Shown here in pieces: positions 1 through 9,983 of a DNA stretch of 64,000 bases. The position numbers and the translations under genes were made by a program. Source of the stretch: Elephas maximus indicus (Eukaryota; Chordata; Mammalia; Proboscidea; Elephantidae); assembly GCF_024166365.1 (NCBI RefSeq), contig NC_064826.1:27552001-27616000 (forward strand), given 5' to 3'. How positions within the stretch are numbered: the first letter of the stretch is position 1; every line of letters begins with the position of its first letter. Under the pieces are notes generated by a model that did no database searches, was not told the DNA's origin, and worked only from the letters and a program-made list of their open reading frames with translations.

Positions 1-340
1 TGTAGGGTATATGGTTTTGTAAGTTTGGTTTCTTTCACTTTGCATAGGGCTTTTGGGATTCATTCATGTTGGTGTGGATGTTTATATATGTATAAACCTG
101 TTTGTTATTGAGTTTTAAGAGTTCTTTATGTATTCTAGATACAAGTCCTTTATCAGATATGTGATCTGCAAATATTTTCTTCCAGTCTATGACTTGTCTT
201 TTCATTTTCTTAAGACTTGAAAAGAGCAGATTTTTAAATTTTGATGAAATCCAATTTACCAATTTTTCTTTTATGGTTTATACTTTTTATATCCTATCTA
301 AGAAATCTTTGCCTAACCAAAATTCACCAAGAAAAAAGGT
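1..340 (-). mobile_element. L1 LINE 3' fragment, antisense
   Basis: The phrases TTCTTTATGTATTCTAGATA and AAGTCCTTTATCAGATATGT are typical of the mammalian L1 ORF2 end read in reverse. The copy is old, internally deleted and cut by the window edge. No intact frame remains. Confidence 0.8.
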
Positions 341-699
341 ACTCAGTTTGGGATCATTTACAACTTTCATTTAGACTGTCACACTGCCAAGTTGCTCCTC
401 TTTTTTTGTGACCAGTAAAACTGAATAGCTCATGAAGGTAATAAATTCTGAACATCAGATTTGGAGGAATTTCTTGAATTGTACAAAACTGCAAATATAT
501 TTTTGAAAAATAAAATTCTGTTTTATGCTCTTTTGTATTTTTTACCCCAGACACCTTGAACCAAAGATGGACAATCTTTCTGTCAATTTGAGACAAAGAA
601 TTTAAGAAGAATCCTGTTTTCTGATTAGGATTTCCATCTCTGTGGGAATCAGTTCAGGTGACATAAATATTCCAGTCCATAAAAAATATTGAGCTGTGT
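341..699. other. Unassigned AT-rich intergenic sequence
   Basis: No coding potential or repeat family that I recognise. It may continue the flanking L1. Confidence 0.4.
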
Positions 700-1625
700 C
701 TATATTATTCATTATTTTGGAAAATATGTATGGAGTACTTGCTTCTTCTAGGTACTGGGAATAAAGTGGTGAACAAGATAGACAAGATTTCTACCATACG
801 GAGCTTATATCCTAGTGGTGGAAGATAGATAAATGAAGAGGTAAATAAATTCAGATGGTAATAAGTGCTAAGAAGAAAATATATCAGAGCGAGATTGAGT
901 GCTCAGTAAAAACTCAGTGAGGAAGTAACATTTAAACTGAGAACTGGACAACTATGCAAGTATCTTCTAGGGGAAGAGCTTTTCTGGCAAAGGGAACAGC
1001 AAGTCCAGAGGCCCTAACATGAGAGGAGCTTCACATGTTCCAGGATAGAAGAAAAAGCAGTGTGTCTGGAGCAAAGCGGGAGAGAGAGATGAGGTCAGAG
1101 AAGGAATCAGGGGCCACCACAGGTAGGCCTACCAGGCAAGGCAAAGTCACTAGGTTTTCCTCCAACTAGGATAGGGAGCTAAAGAAGAATTCTAGGCAGA
1201 AGAGTGACAGAATCTGGTTTACATTCCAAATTCTGGTGACTATGTAGAAGCTCTAGAGAAGTGAAGTTGAAGAATCAATTTTATGAAAACAGGGAGACTG
1301 ACTGGGAGGCTGTTGCAATATCCAGATGGAAGATGAAGGCTCACGGACAGGATGGGATTAGATGCGATGGAGGGAAACAGATTAGTTCAGGATGTTTTGG
1401 AGATGAGAATCAATAGGATTTACATGGAGTTGGACATGGGAGATGAGGGAGACAGAGGAATTAAAGGTGACTCCTGGGTTTTTGAGTTGAGCTATAGGTC
1501 GACAGTGATCTTATTTTCAGTGAAATATGAAGTATGATCATTAGATCGATGACTGGGTCAGAAGGGGAGAAGGAAGCTTGAGGAGAGAAGAAATGGAAAA
1601 AAGCTATTTTGTGAAGTGGGGGAGG
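700..1625 (+). repeat. L2 LINE 3' region (ancient)
   Basis: The text runs from a GGTACTGGGAATAAAGTGGT start through GGGAACAGCAAGTCCAGAGG to GACTCCTGGGTTTTTGAGTT. This matches the order of landmark phrases at the L2 3' end. It is heavily diverged and non-coding. Confidence 0.65.
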
Positions 1626-2069
1626 GAATATGAGGGCAAGTGAAAAGCAGTTGTTGGAAAGATTGTTGTTTCCCAATTTGGATTAGTTTTTATATGATAC
1701 AAGTTTTCAAATATTTTTCTGATATGACCCTTGTCTGTGGGAGTCCGTTCTTTATGAGAAGTGAGGGACTGAAGAGAGAATACAAAATGCCATTGTATGC
1801 CATTGTGTGTCCTGAGTGTGGAGTGCCTGGCCTGGCAGCCAGTGGGCCTTCTGCTGACACAAGAAAAATGTAATTCCAGTTCTCAGCACAAATATCTGCC
1901 TCTAAATATCTGGGAATACTCATAAGAGTCTTATTAAACATGAAGGAATTTACAGTGAAGGTTTAATGATTGTAATAAGAGCATTCACCCTAAATGTACC
2001 ATTTCCCACATTCCAGAATTCTGGTGAGTCTAGGAATTGAGCATAATCCCATTTATCCATCTATCCCTG
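1626..2069. other. Unassigned intergenic sequence
   Basis: No gene or confident repeat. It ends directly at the provirus LTR. Confidence 0.4.
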
Positions 2070-2677
2070 TGTGATGGTTAAAACTGTGTGTCAAATTGGC
2101 TGGGCCATGATTCTCTGTGTTTATATGTGATCACCCCCATGATGGGATCTGCTGTGAGTAGCCAGTCAGTTGAAAGGGAGTTTCCTTGGACATGTAGCCT
2201 GCATCCAAATATAAGTGGACATTCTGACTTTTGCCTGCTCTGGGTCCTGCAACTGTTTCCTGTTTGTCTGACCTCTAGTTCTTGGGAATTCAGCTAGCAG
2301 CTTATCTGCTGATCTTGGGATTCATCAATGTTCACAGCCTGTGAGCAAGAGCCCTGCTCTCTGACATGCCGATCTTGGGTTCACCAGCCCCTGCAGCTAA
2401 GTGAATCAGGAGAAGCCCTAGGGTCTTGCCTGCTGATCTTGAGATTCTTTGATCTTCACAGCCTGTGAACAAGAGCCCTGTTTTCTGACCTGCTGATCTT
2501 GGGTTCACCAGCCCCTGTGGCCGCGTGAATCAGGAAAAGCCTCTATCCTGCTCCACGAACTTGGGGTGTTCCAGACTCTACAATCCCGTAAACTGCTTCA
2601 CTGATATAAATCTCTCACTATATACACATTTATATGCTTTACTCGTTTTGCTTCTCTAAAGAACCCAGGCTAATACA
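2070..2677 (+). repeat. ERV-L 5' LTR
   Basis: It starts TGTGATGGTT and ends GGCTAATACA (TG...CA), 608 bp. It holds an imperfect direct duplication: 2306-2418 is repeated at 2430-2542. A GATATAAA word at about 2603 could be the TATA box. Confidence 0.85.
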
Positions 2678-2679
2678 TT

Positions 2680-2700
2680 TGGTACTAAGAGTGGTTCTAG
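2680..2700 (+). other. Primer-binding site, tRNA-Leu type
   Basis: Two bases after the LTR, TGGTACTAAGAGTGGTTC resembles the complement of the 3' end of tRNA-Leu(UAA), which begins TGGTACCAGGAGTGG. Two substitutions and a small gap separate them. Confidence 0.7.
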
Positions 2701-2718
2701 AGAAGCAAAATTGTAAGA

Positions 2719-5700
2719 ATGAGATTTCTAAATTGGTTCTCAAGTCCAGTTAGCCTTAAAGATGATGATGACTCTGCTTCCAGCAGTAAAGAGGGCACAG
2801 CTAACCCATGGCATGAGGTGGCAATGAAAACATGCAAAATATCACCAACAACAGATCAGGTATTGATGACAGGCAAGGCTCTGGGTGAACTCATGTGTGA
2901 TATCTTTCTACAGTTTTGTCAGAATGAGAAGTATAAGGAAGCTGATTGGTTGGTCCTACTTTCACCAGACAAACTGGTGAAAGAAAGAGATGTGCTCAGG
3001 GCCACGGAGTCAAAGCTCAAGTGCCACATAAATGACCTCAAAGTTTCCACTTGTGCTTGGAAAGAAAGCCTTATTTCTTGTACTAACAGAGCTGATATTG
3101 CCAAAACCAAATCCAGAGTCTTATTGCTAGAGTGTCTGAATTACAATGCTAGCTCAATTGCCAACCTCAAGACCTGCCTGAAGTTAAAGTGAGGGTATTT
3201 ACTGAGAAGAAATGGGATCCTAAAACTTGGGTTGGGGACGTATGAGCAGACATTCAGTAAGATGGAGATACTGAGCCCCTAAATTTTGTTGAATCACTGC
3301 TGCCAACAGAACCCCTCCCATTTGAAGAGATTACTTCATCTTTGTCTGCTGCACCACCCTGCCCAGAAAAACCATTAGCCCCTCCACTCCCATCTAATGA
3401 AATTAGCCCTAGCCTAGCTGCCTCTAAAGAGCCCTTGCCTGAGTCATTGCCTGGTGTATCCCCTGAGGCAGATGCTTTACAGGATAATGCTGAATGTTCT
3501 CAAAACCCACACTACAGGTTCTGGCTTCTAGACCTGTAACTAGACTTAAGTCCCAGGGAGCCCCAAAAGGTGAAGTACAAAGTGTGACCTAGGAGGAGGT
3601 ATGCTATACTCCAAAAGAACTGCTTGACTTTTCTAATGTGTACAAACTGAAATCTGGGGAGTATGTGTGGGAATGGCTATTAAGGGTGTGGGATAATGGT
3701 GCAAGGAACATAAACATGGATCAGTCTGAGTTTACTGATATGGGTCCACTAAGCACAGATTCTCCATTCAGTGTTTCAGCTTCAGAAGTTAGGAAAGAAT
3801 CTAATAGTTCATTTGCTTGGGTTGCTGCAGCATGGATTACAAAGTGGCCTACACAAAATGAAGTTGAAGTACCAGACCTGCCTTGGTATACTGTAGAAGA
3901 AGGTATCCAAAGGCTTAGGGAAATGAGCATGCTAGAGTGGATATATGAGGTTAGATCCACAGATCTGCACACTGAATGCCCAGAGGACACACTTTTTACC
4001 ACAACTGTGAGGAACAAATTTGTGAGGGGAGCTTCTGCATCCTTGAAGACTGCTGTGATTGCTATTTTATGTATATCAGGTTTGACAGTGGGAACAGTCC
4101 TAACTGAATTAAGACACCTAACTACAATGGAATAGGAATCCATATTTATGCCTATTCCCAAGAAAGGTGATCCAATGAATGCACAAATTATTGAACAATA
4201 TCATTAATATCACATGCAAGTAAAATTTTGCTGAAGTTCATTCAAAATCTACTGCAGTGGCATATCGACAGGGAACTGCCAGAAATTCAGGCCAGATTCA
4301 GAATAGGATGTGGAACAAGGAATACATATCATTGCCGATGTCAGATGGATCCTGGCTGAAAGCAGAGAATACCAGAAAGATGTTTATCTGCATTTTATTG
4401 ACTATGCAAAGGCATTTGGCTGTGTGGATCATAACAAATTATGGATAACATTGCAAAGAATGGGAATTCCAGAACACTTAATTGTGTTCATGAGGAATCT
4501 GTACATAGATCAAGAGGCAGTTGTTTGGACAGAACAAGGGGATACTGAGTGGTTTAAAGTCAGGAAAGGTGTGCATCAGGGACGTATCCTTTCACCATAC
4601 CTGTTCAATCCGTATGCTGGGCAGATAATCCTGGACTGTATGAAGAACAGGGCACCAGGACTGGAGGAAGACTCACTAACAACCTGCGTTATGCAGATGA
4701 TACAACCTTGCTTGCTGAAAGTGAAGAGAACTTGAAGCACTTACTGATGAAGACTGAAGATGACAGCCTTCAGTATGGATTACACCTCAATATAAAGAAA
4801 ACAAAAATCCTCACAACTGGACCAATAAGCAACATCATGATAAACAGAGAAAAGACTGAAGTTGTCAAGGATTTCATTTTACTTGGATCCACAATCAATA
4901 ACCATGGAGGCAGCTGTCAAGAAATCAAGAGATGAATTTACTGGAAAAATATACTGGGAAAGACCTCTTTAAAGCATTGAAAGCAAAGATGTCATCTTGA
5001 AGACTAAGGTGTGCCTGACCCAAGGCATGGTATTTTTGATCATATCTTATGCATGTGAAAGCTGCACAATGAATAAGGAAGACTGAAGAAGAATTGATGC
5101 CTTTGAATTGTGGTGTCAGCAAAGAATATTAAATATACCATTGACTGCCGAAAAGACAAACAAATCGGTCTTGGAAGATGTACAACCAGAATGCTCCTTA
5201 GAAGCAAGGATGGCAAGACTGCATCTTACATACTTTGGACATGTTGTCAGGAGGGATCAGTCCCCAGAGAAGGAATCATGCTTGGTAAAGTACAGTGTCA
5301 GCAGAAAAGAGGAAGACCCTCAACAAGATGGATTGACACAGTGGCTGCAACAATGGGCTTTAGCATAACAAAGATTGTGAGCATGGCGAAGGACTGGGCA
5401 GTGTTTCGTTCTGTGGTACATAGGGTCACTATGAGTCGGAACTGACTCAAAAGCACCTAACAACAACAACTACAACAAACAACTGCAATGGGGCTGATTG
5501 GACCCAGTGGTAGTAGGGGCCAAGTGGCAGAGCTCAATCGACAAAGACTAGGTGGGTTTGGTTACAGTAATGGACAGCGGAGTCAAAGCATTCATCAGAA
5601 TGGTCTGACTTGTATGGATTTTTGGCTTTGGTTACTTAGTCATGGTGTCCCTAGGAGTGAAATAGATAGGGAATCTACTAAATATTTACTTGAGCTGTAC

Positions 5701-5811
5701 AAAAGGATGAATTCTAGGTCAAGTGAACAGCAATCTAACTCGAATCACCAGAATAGAGAGTCACAGTCCCCCAGTCAATTCCCAGACTTGAGTGAGTTTA
5801 AAGACCCATAA
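2719..5811 (+). pseudogene. ERV-L gag, broken and split by an RTE insertion
   Basis: Three frames upstream of the RTE insertion (2719-3192, a proline-rich 3342-3539, and 3638-4135) and one downstream (5488-5811) together have the length of an ERV-L gag. The third carries Trp-rich capsid-like sequence (WITKWPTQNE, PWYTVEEGIQRL). The final frame ends in a Gln/Asn/Ser-rich tail just before protease. Stop codons separate the first three pieces and the LINE copy at 4131-5480 separates the last. Identification rests mainly on position and composition plus general likeness to HERV-L gag. Confidence 0.7.
4131..5480 (+). mobile_element. RTE LINE, 5'-truncated, inserted in ERV gag
   Basis: It carries the RTE reverse transcriptase motif A (FIDYAKAFG), motif B (KGVHQGRILSPYLFN) and the ADD box, shifted out of frame, near 4690. 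It ends in the family tail with AGCACCTAACAACAAC. It is flanked by AACTACAATGG (4120-4130) and AACTGCAATGG (5481-5491), an 11-bp target duplication with one mismatch. Several stops and a frameshift make it dead. Confidence 0.9.
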
Positions 5812-5884
5812 CCCTTACACAAAGGGAAGGCTGGGTCCCCTTGAAGAAGGACTCCAGTACTCTGCTAAAAATTTATACTGTTAA

Positions 5885-6130
5885 TCTCTTTCCCAGCCTT
5901 CCCATAGGGATCTATGGGTTTTTATAAGAATGACTGTTTTGGGGGCAAAAGGAAATAATCAGACTTTTGGGGGATTACTGGATACTGGCTCTAAACTGAT
6001 ACTAATTCTAGGAAACACAAAACATCACTGTGGTCCAACAGTCAGAGTGGGGACATATGGACGTCAGGTTATTAATGGAGCTTTGGCTCATATCCATCTC
6101 ACCATAGGTCCAGTGGGTCCCTGAACTCAT
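5885..6130 (+). pseudogene. ERV-L protease (retropepsin) remnant
   Basis: The frame at 5930-6124 contains LLDTGSK with the catalytic DTG at 5981-5989, then a Gly-rich strand (VRVGTYGRQVINGA) as in retropepsins. A stop ends the frame just before reverse transcriptase. The aspartic-protease active site is intact; the frame around it is not. Confidence 0.8.
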
Positions 6131-7080
6131 CCTGTAGTGATTTCCCCAGTTCCAGAATGTGTAATTGGGATAGATATACTCAGCAACTGGCAGAACCCCC
6201 GCACTGGATCCCTGACAAACAGAGCAAGGGCTATTATGGTAGAAAAAGCCAAGTGAAAGCCATTAGAACTGCCCCTACCTAGGAAAACAGTAAACCAAAA
6301 GAAATACTGCATTCCTGAAGGGATTGCAGAGGCTACTGCCACCATCAAGGACTTGACGGATGCAGGGGTGGTGATTCCCACGACATCCCCATTCAACTTG
6401 CCTATTTGGCCTGTGTGAAAAACAGATGGATCTTGGAGAACGTCAGTAGATTATTGAAAATTTAACTGGGCGGTGACTCCAATTGCAGCTTCCATTCCAG
6501 ATGTCGTTTCACTGCTTCAGCAAATTAGTATCTCTCCTGGTACCTGGTATGTAGCTATTGATCTGACTAATGCCTTTTTCTCCATATCTGTTTCTAAGGA
6601 CTATCAGAAGCAGTTTGCCTTTAGCTGGCAAGGCCAGCAATACACTTTCAGTTGCCTAAGTCAGACTACATCAACTCTCCATTCCTATGTCATAATTTAG
6701 TCTGAAGGGACTTTAATTGCCTTCCCTTCCACAAGATGTCACAATGATCCATTACATTGATGACATTATGCTGATTGGACCTAGTAAGGAAGAAGTGTCA
6801 ACGATGCTGGACTTAATAGTTAAACATTTGCATGCTAGAGGGTGGGAAATTAATCCCACAAAAATTTTGGCACCTTCCACCTCAGTGAAATTTCTAGAGG
6901 TCCAGTGGTATGGGGCATGTCGAGGTATTCCCTCTAAAGTGAAGGATAAGTTATTGTATCTGGCTACACCCACAACTAAAAAAGGGGCACAGGGCCTAGG
7001 CTCTTTGGATTTTGGAGGCAACGTATTCCTCATTTGGGTGTGCTACTCTGGCCTATATACCAAGTGACTTGAAAAGCTGC
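6131..7080 (+). pseudogene. ERV-L reverse transcriptase remnant
   Basis: Motif A (VAIDLTNAFFSI) puts the catalytic Asp codon at 6560. The YIDD box is at 6753-6764 in a different frame, so a frameshift lies between about 6698 and 6717. The thumb-side text continues to about 7060 ([18 protein letters not shown]). A stop before 6473 also breaks the fingers region. Confidence 0.88.
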
Positions 7081-7084
7081 TAGT

Positions 7085-8085
7085 TTTGTGTGGGGCCCAG
7101 AAGAAGAGAAAGCTTTGCAACAGGTTCAGGCTGCTGTGCAAGCTGTTCTGCCACTTGGACCATATGATCCAGCTGATTCAGTGGTCCTTGAAGTGTTAGT
7201 GGCAGATAGAGATGCTGTTTGGAGTCTTTGGCAGGCCCCTATTGGTGAAGCACAGTGCAGACCCTTAGGATTTTGGAGCAAAGGCCTGCCATCCTCTGCA
7301 GATAACTACTCTCCTTTTGAGAAACTTTTGGCTTGTAACTGGGCCTCAGTAGAGACTGAATGCTTAACCATGGGACACCAAGGCACCAAGTGGCTTGAGC
7401 TGCCCATCATGAATGGGTGTTTTCTGACCCACGGAGTGATGAAGTTGGACATGCACAGCAGAACTCCATCATTAAATGGAAGTGGTATATACCAGATTGG
7501 GCCAGAGCAGGACCTGAAAGCACAAGTAAGTTGCATAAGGAGGTGGCCCAAATGCTCATGGTCTCCATTCCTGTCACATTACCTTCCATCTCCCATTTTG
7601 CACCTATGGCCTCATGGGGAGTTTCTTATTACATGTTAAATGAAGAAGAGAAAACTTGTGCCGGGTTTACAGATGGTTCTTTGCGATAGCCAGGCACCAC
7701 GCAAAAGTGTACAACGGCAGCTACACCCCTTTCCTGGGACCTCCCTGAAGGACAGTGGTGAAGGAAAATCCTCCCAATGAGCAGAACTTCAAGCAGTGCA
7801 CCTGGTTGTTCACTTTGCTTGAAAGGAGAAATGGCCAGATGTGTGATTGTATACCGATTCATGGGCTGTGGCCAATGATTTGGCTGGATGGTCAGGGACT
7901 CGGAAGGAACATGATCGGGAAATTAGAGACAAGCATTTACAGGGAACAAGTATGTGGATAGACCTTTCTGAATGGGCCAAAGAAGTGAAGATATTTGTGT
8001 CTTATGTGAATGCTCACCGAAGAGTGACCTCAGTAGAGGAGGATTTTAACAATCAAGTAGATAGGATAACGCTTTCTGTGGAAAC
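7085..8085 (+). pseudogene. ERV-L connection / RNase H remnant
   Basis: The frame at 7088-7639 starts with a WGPEEEKALQQVQAAV connection segment. The RNase H strand CAGFTDGS has its first catalytic Asp codon at 7672 in another frame. Later pieces match the RNase H end (DSWAVANDLAGW near 7857). At least two frameshifts and one stop interrupt it. Confidence 0.8.
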
Positions 8086-8879
8086 CAATCATCTTCTTTT
8101 CCCACCTACTCCCATCATTGTTCAATGGGGTCATTAACAAAGTGGCCATCGTGGCAGGGATGCAGGTTATGCATGGGCCTAGCAACATGGACTTCCTCTC
8201 ACCAAGGATGACTTGGCTACAGCCACTGCCGAATGCCCAATCTGCCAGCAGCAGAGACCAACACTGAGTCCCTGATATGGCACCATCCCTCAAGGTGATC
8301 AGCTAGCAACCTGGTGACAAGTCGATTACATTGGACTACTCCCATGATGGAAATGGCAGCATTTTACCCTTACTGGAATAGATACTTACTCTGGATATGA
8401 GTTTGCCTTCCCTGCACACCATGCTTCTGCCAAAACTACTATCCATGGACTTACAGAAGGCCTTATCCACCGTCATGCTATCCCATACAGCATTGTCTCT
8501 GATCAAGAGACTCACTTCACAGCAAATGAAGCACAGCAGTGGGCACATGTTCATGGAATTCACTGGTCTTACCATGTTTCTCATCATCCTGAAGCAGCTG
8601 GCTTGATCGAACAATGGAATGGCCTCCTAAAGACACAATTATGGTGCCAGCTAGGTGGCAATACCCTGCAGGGTTGGGGCAAGGTTCTCCAGGAGGCTGT
8701 GTATACTCTAACTCTGCTGTTTCTCCCATAGCCAGGATTCATGGGTCCAGGAATCAAGGGGTGGAAATGGGAGTGGCACCACTCACTATTACCCCTAGTG
8801 ACCCATTCTCAAGATTTTTGCTTCCTGTCCCTGTAACTTTATGCTCTGCAGGTCTGGAGGTCTTAGTTCCATAGGGAGG
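8086..8879 (+). pseudogene. ERV-L integrase remnant
   Basis: A zinc-finger CPIC pair is encoded at 8234-8245. The core follows with the GIDTYSGYEFAF strand near 8380, SDQETHF near 8500 and the EAAGLIEQWNG helix near 8590, supplying the DDE residues. Stops occur near 8264 and 8318, and further downstream the frame shifts. Confidence 0.8.
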
Positions 8880-9311
8880 TATGCTCCCACCTGGAGACAC
8901 ATCACTGATTCCATTGAACTGGAAGCTTAGAATGCCACCTGGCCACTTTGGGATCCTATGCCTATGAATCAACAGGCAAAGAAAGAAGTTACCATACTGG
9001 CTGGTGTGATTGATCCTGATTACCAAGAGGAAATAGGATTGATATTACATAATGGAAGTAAAGAGGAGTATGTCTGGAATGCAGGACATTACTCTGGGCA
9101 TCTCTTAGTACTACCATGCCCTGTGATTAAAGACAATGAAAAACTACAACAACCCAATTCTGACATGACTATTAATGGCCCAGATGCTTCAGGAATGAAG
9201 GCTTGGGCCACCCTACCAGGTAAAGAACCACAATCAGCTGAGGTGCTTGCTGAAGGCAAAGGGAATACAGAATGGGTGGTGGAAGAAAAAAAAAAATTAA
9301 ATACCACTTAA
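8880..9311 (+). pseudogene. ERV-L dUTPase-like remnant
   Basis: The frame at 8958-9311 contains GVIDPDYQEEIGLILHNG, matching the dUTPase motif around the substrate Asp/Tyr, then LLVLPCPVIK. A stop just upstream separates it from its own N-terminal strand. dUTPase after integrase is the arrangement known for the ERV-L group. Confidence 0.75.
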
Positions 9312-9540
9312 GTCCATGTGACCAGTTGCAGAAATGTATTTCTGCTTTTTAAGCGTGCATCAAATATTTTTGTTTTCTTTACTTATAAAATATAAGAAGT
9401 AAATGGGGCTAGTGGGTTTTTGGTTAAATGCATGTTAGTTGTATCATGTTAAGTGCAAGTATGACTGTGATTGTCTTTATTCAGAGATAATGTATAGTTT
9501 GGGGAGATGTGTACAGGTGCCAAGTTGACAAGGTATGGAC
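9312..9540. other. ERV-L 3' non-coding stretch
   Basis: AT-rich, no envelope frame. I see no clear polypurine tract next to the LTR. Confidence 0.5.
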
Positions 9541-9838
9541 TGTGATGGTCAAGATTGTGTGTCAACTTGACTGGGCCTTGATTCTCAGTGTTTGTATGTA
9601 ATCACTCCCATGAAAGGATCTGCTGTGAGTAGCCAATCTGTTGATAGAGAGTTGCCTTGGGTGTGTGGCCTGCACCCATATATAATTGGACGTTCTGGGT
9701 TTTGCCTGCTCTGGATCCTGCAACTGCCTCCTGTTCATTTAACCTCTGGTTCTTGGGACTTGAGCTAGCAGCTTATCTACTGATCTTGGGATTCATCAAT
9801 CTTCACAGCCTGTGAGGAAGAGCCCTGCTCTCTGACCT
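9541..9838 (+). repeat. ERV-L 3' LTR, truncated
   Basis: It matches the first about 300 bp of the 5' LTR from TGTGATGGTC to GCTCTCTGACC, then stops abruptly. The remaining half of the LTR is missing. Confidence 0.88.
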
Positions 9839-9983
9839 ATATATTCATATTCAGGCCACGCGCCCAGTGAAACTCCCTTTCAGCTGATTGGCTACTCACA
9901 GCAGATTCCATCACGGAGATGATCACATATAAACACTGAGAATCACGGTCCAGCCAAGTTGACACACAATCTTAACCACCACA
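9839..9983 (-). repeat. Inverted ERV-L LTR head abutting the 3' LTR
   Basis: Read on the minus strand, it begins TGTGGTGGTTAAGATTGTGT and matches the first about 150 bp of the LTR. It therefore forms a head-to-head pair with the truncated 3' LTR, with essentially no spacer. Confidence 0.85.

Larger units (their letters stand above)
2070..9838 (+). mobile_element. ERV-L class III endogenous retrovirus provirus (decayed, with dUTPase)
   Basis: The order is LTR, tRNA-Leu-like primer site, gag, protease, reverse transcriptase, RNase H, integrase, dUTPase-like frame, partial LTR. There is no envelope frame. Placing dUTPase after integrase and using a Leu primer are traits of the ERV-L group. All genes carry stops and frameshifts, and an RTE LINE interrupts gag. 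Over the about 300 alignable LTR bases I counted about 40 mismatches by eye, so the insertion is old. The provirus lies about 8.5 kb upstream of the AASS promoter in the same orientation. Confidence 0.88.
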
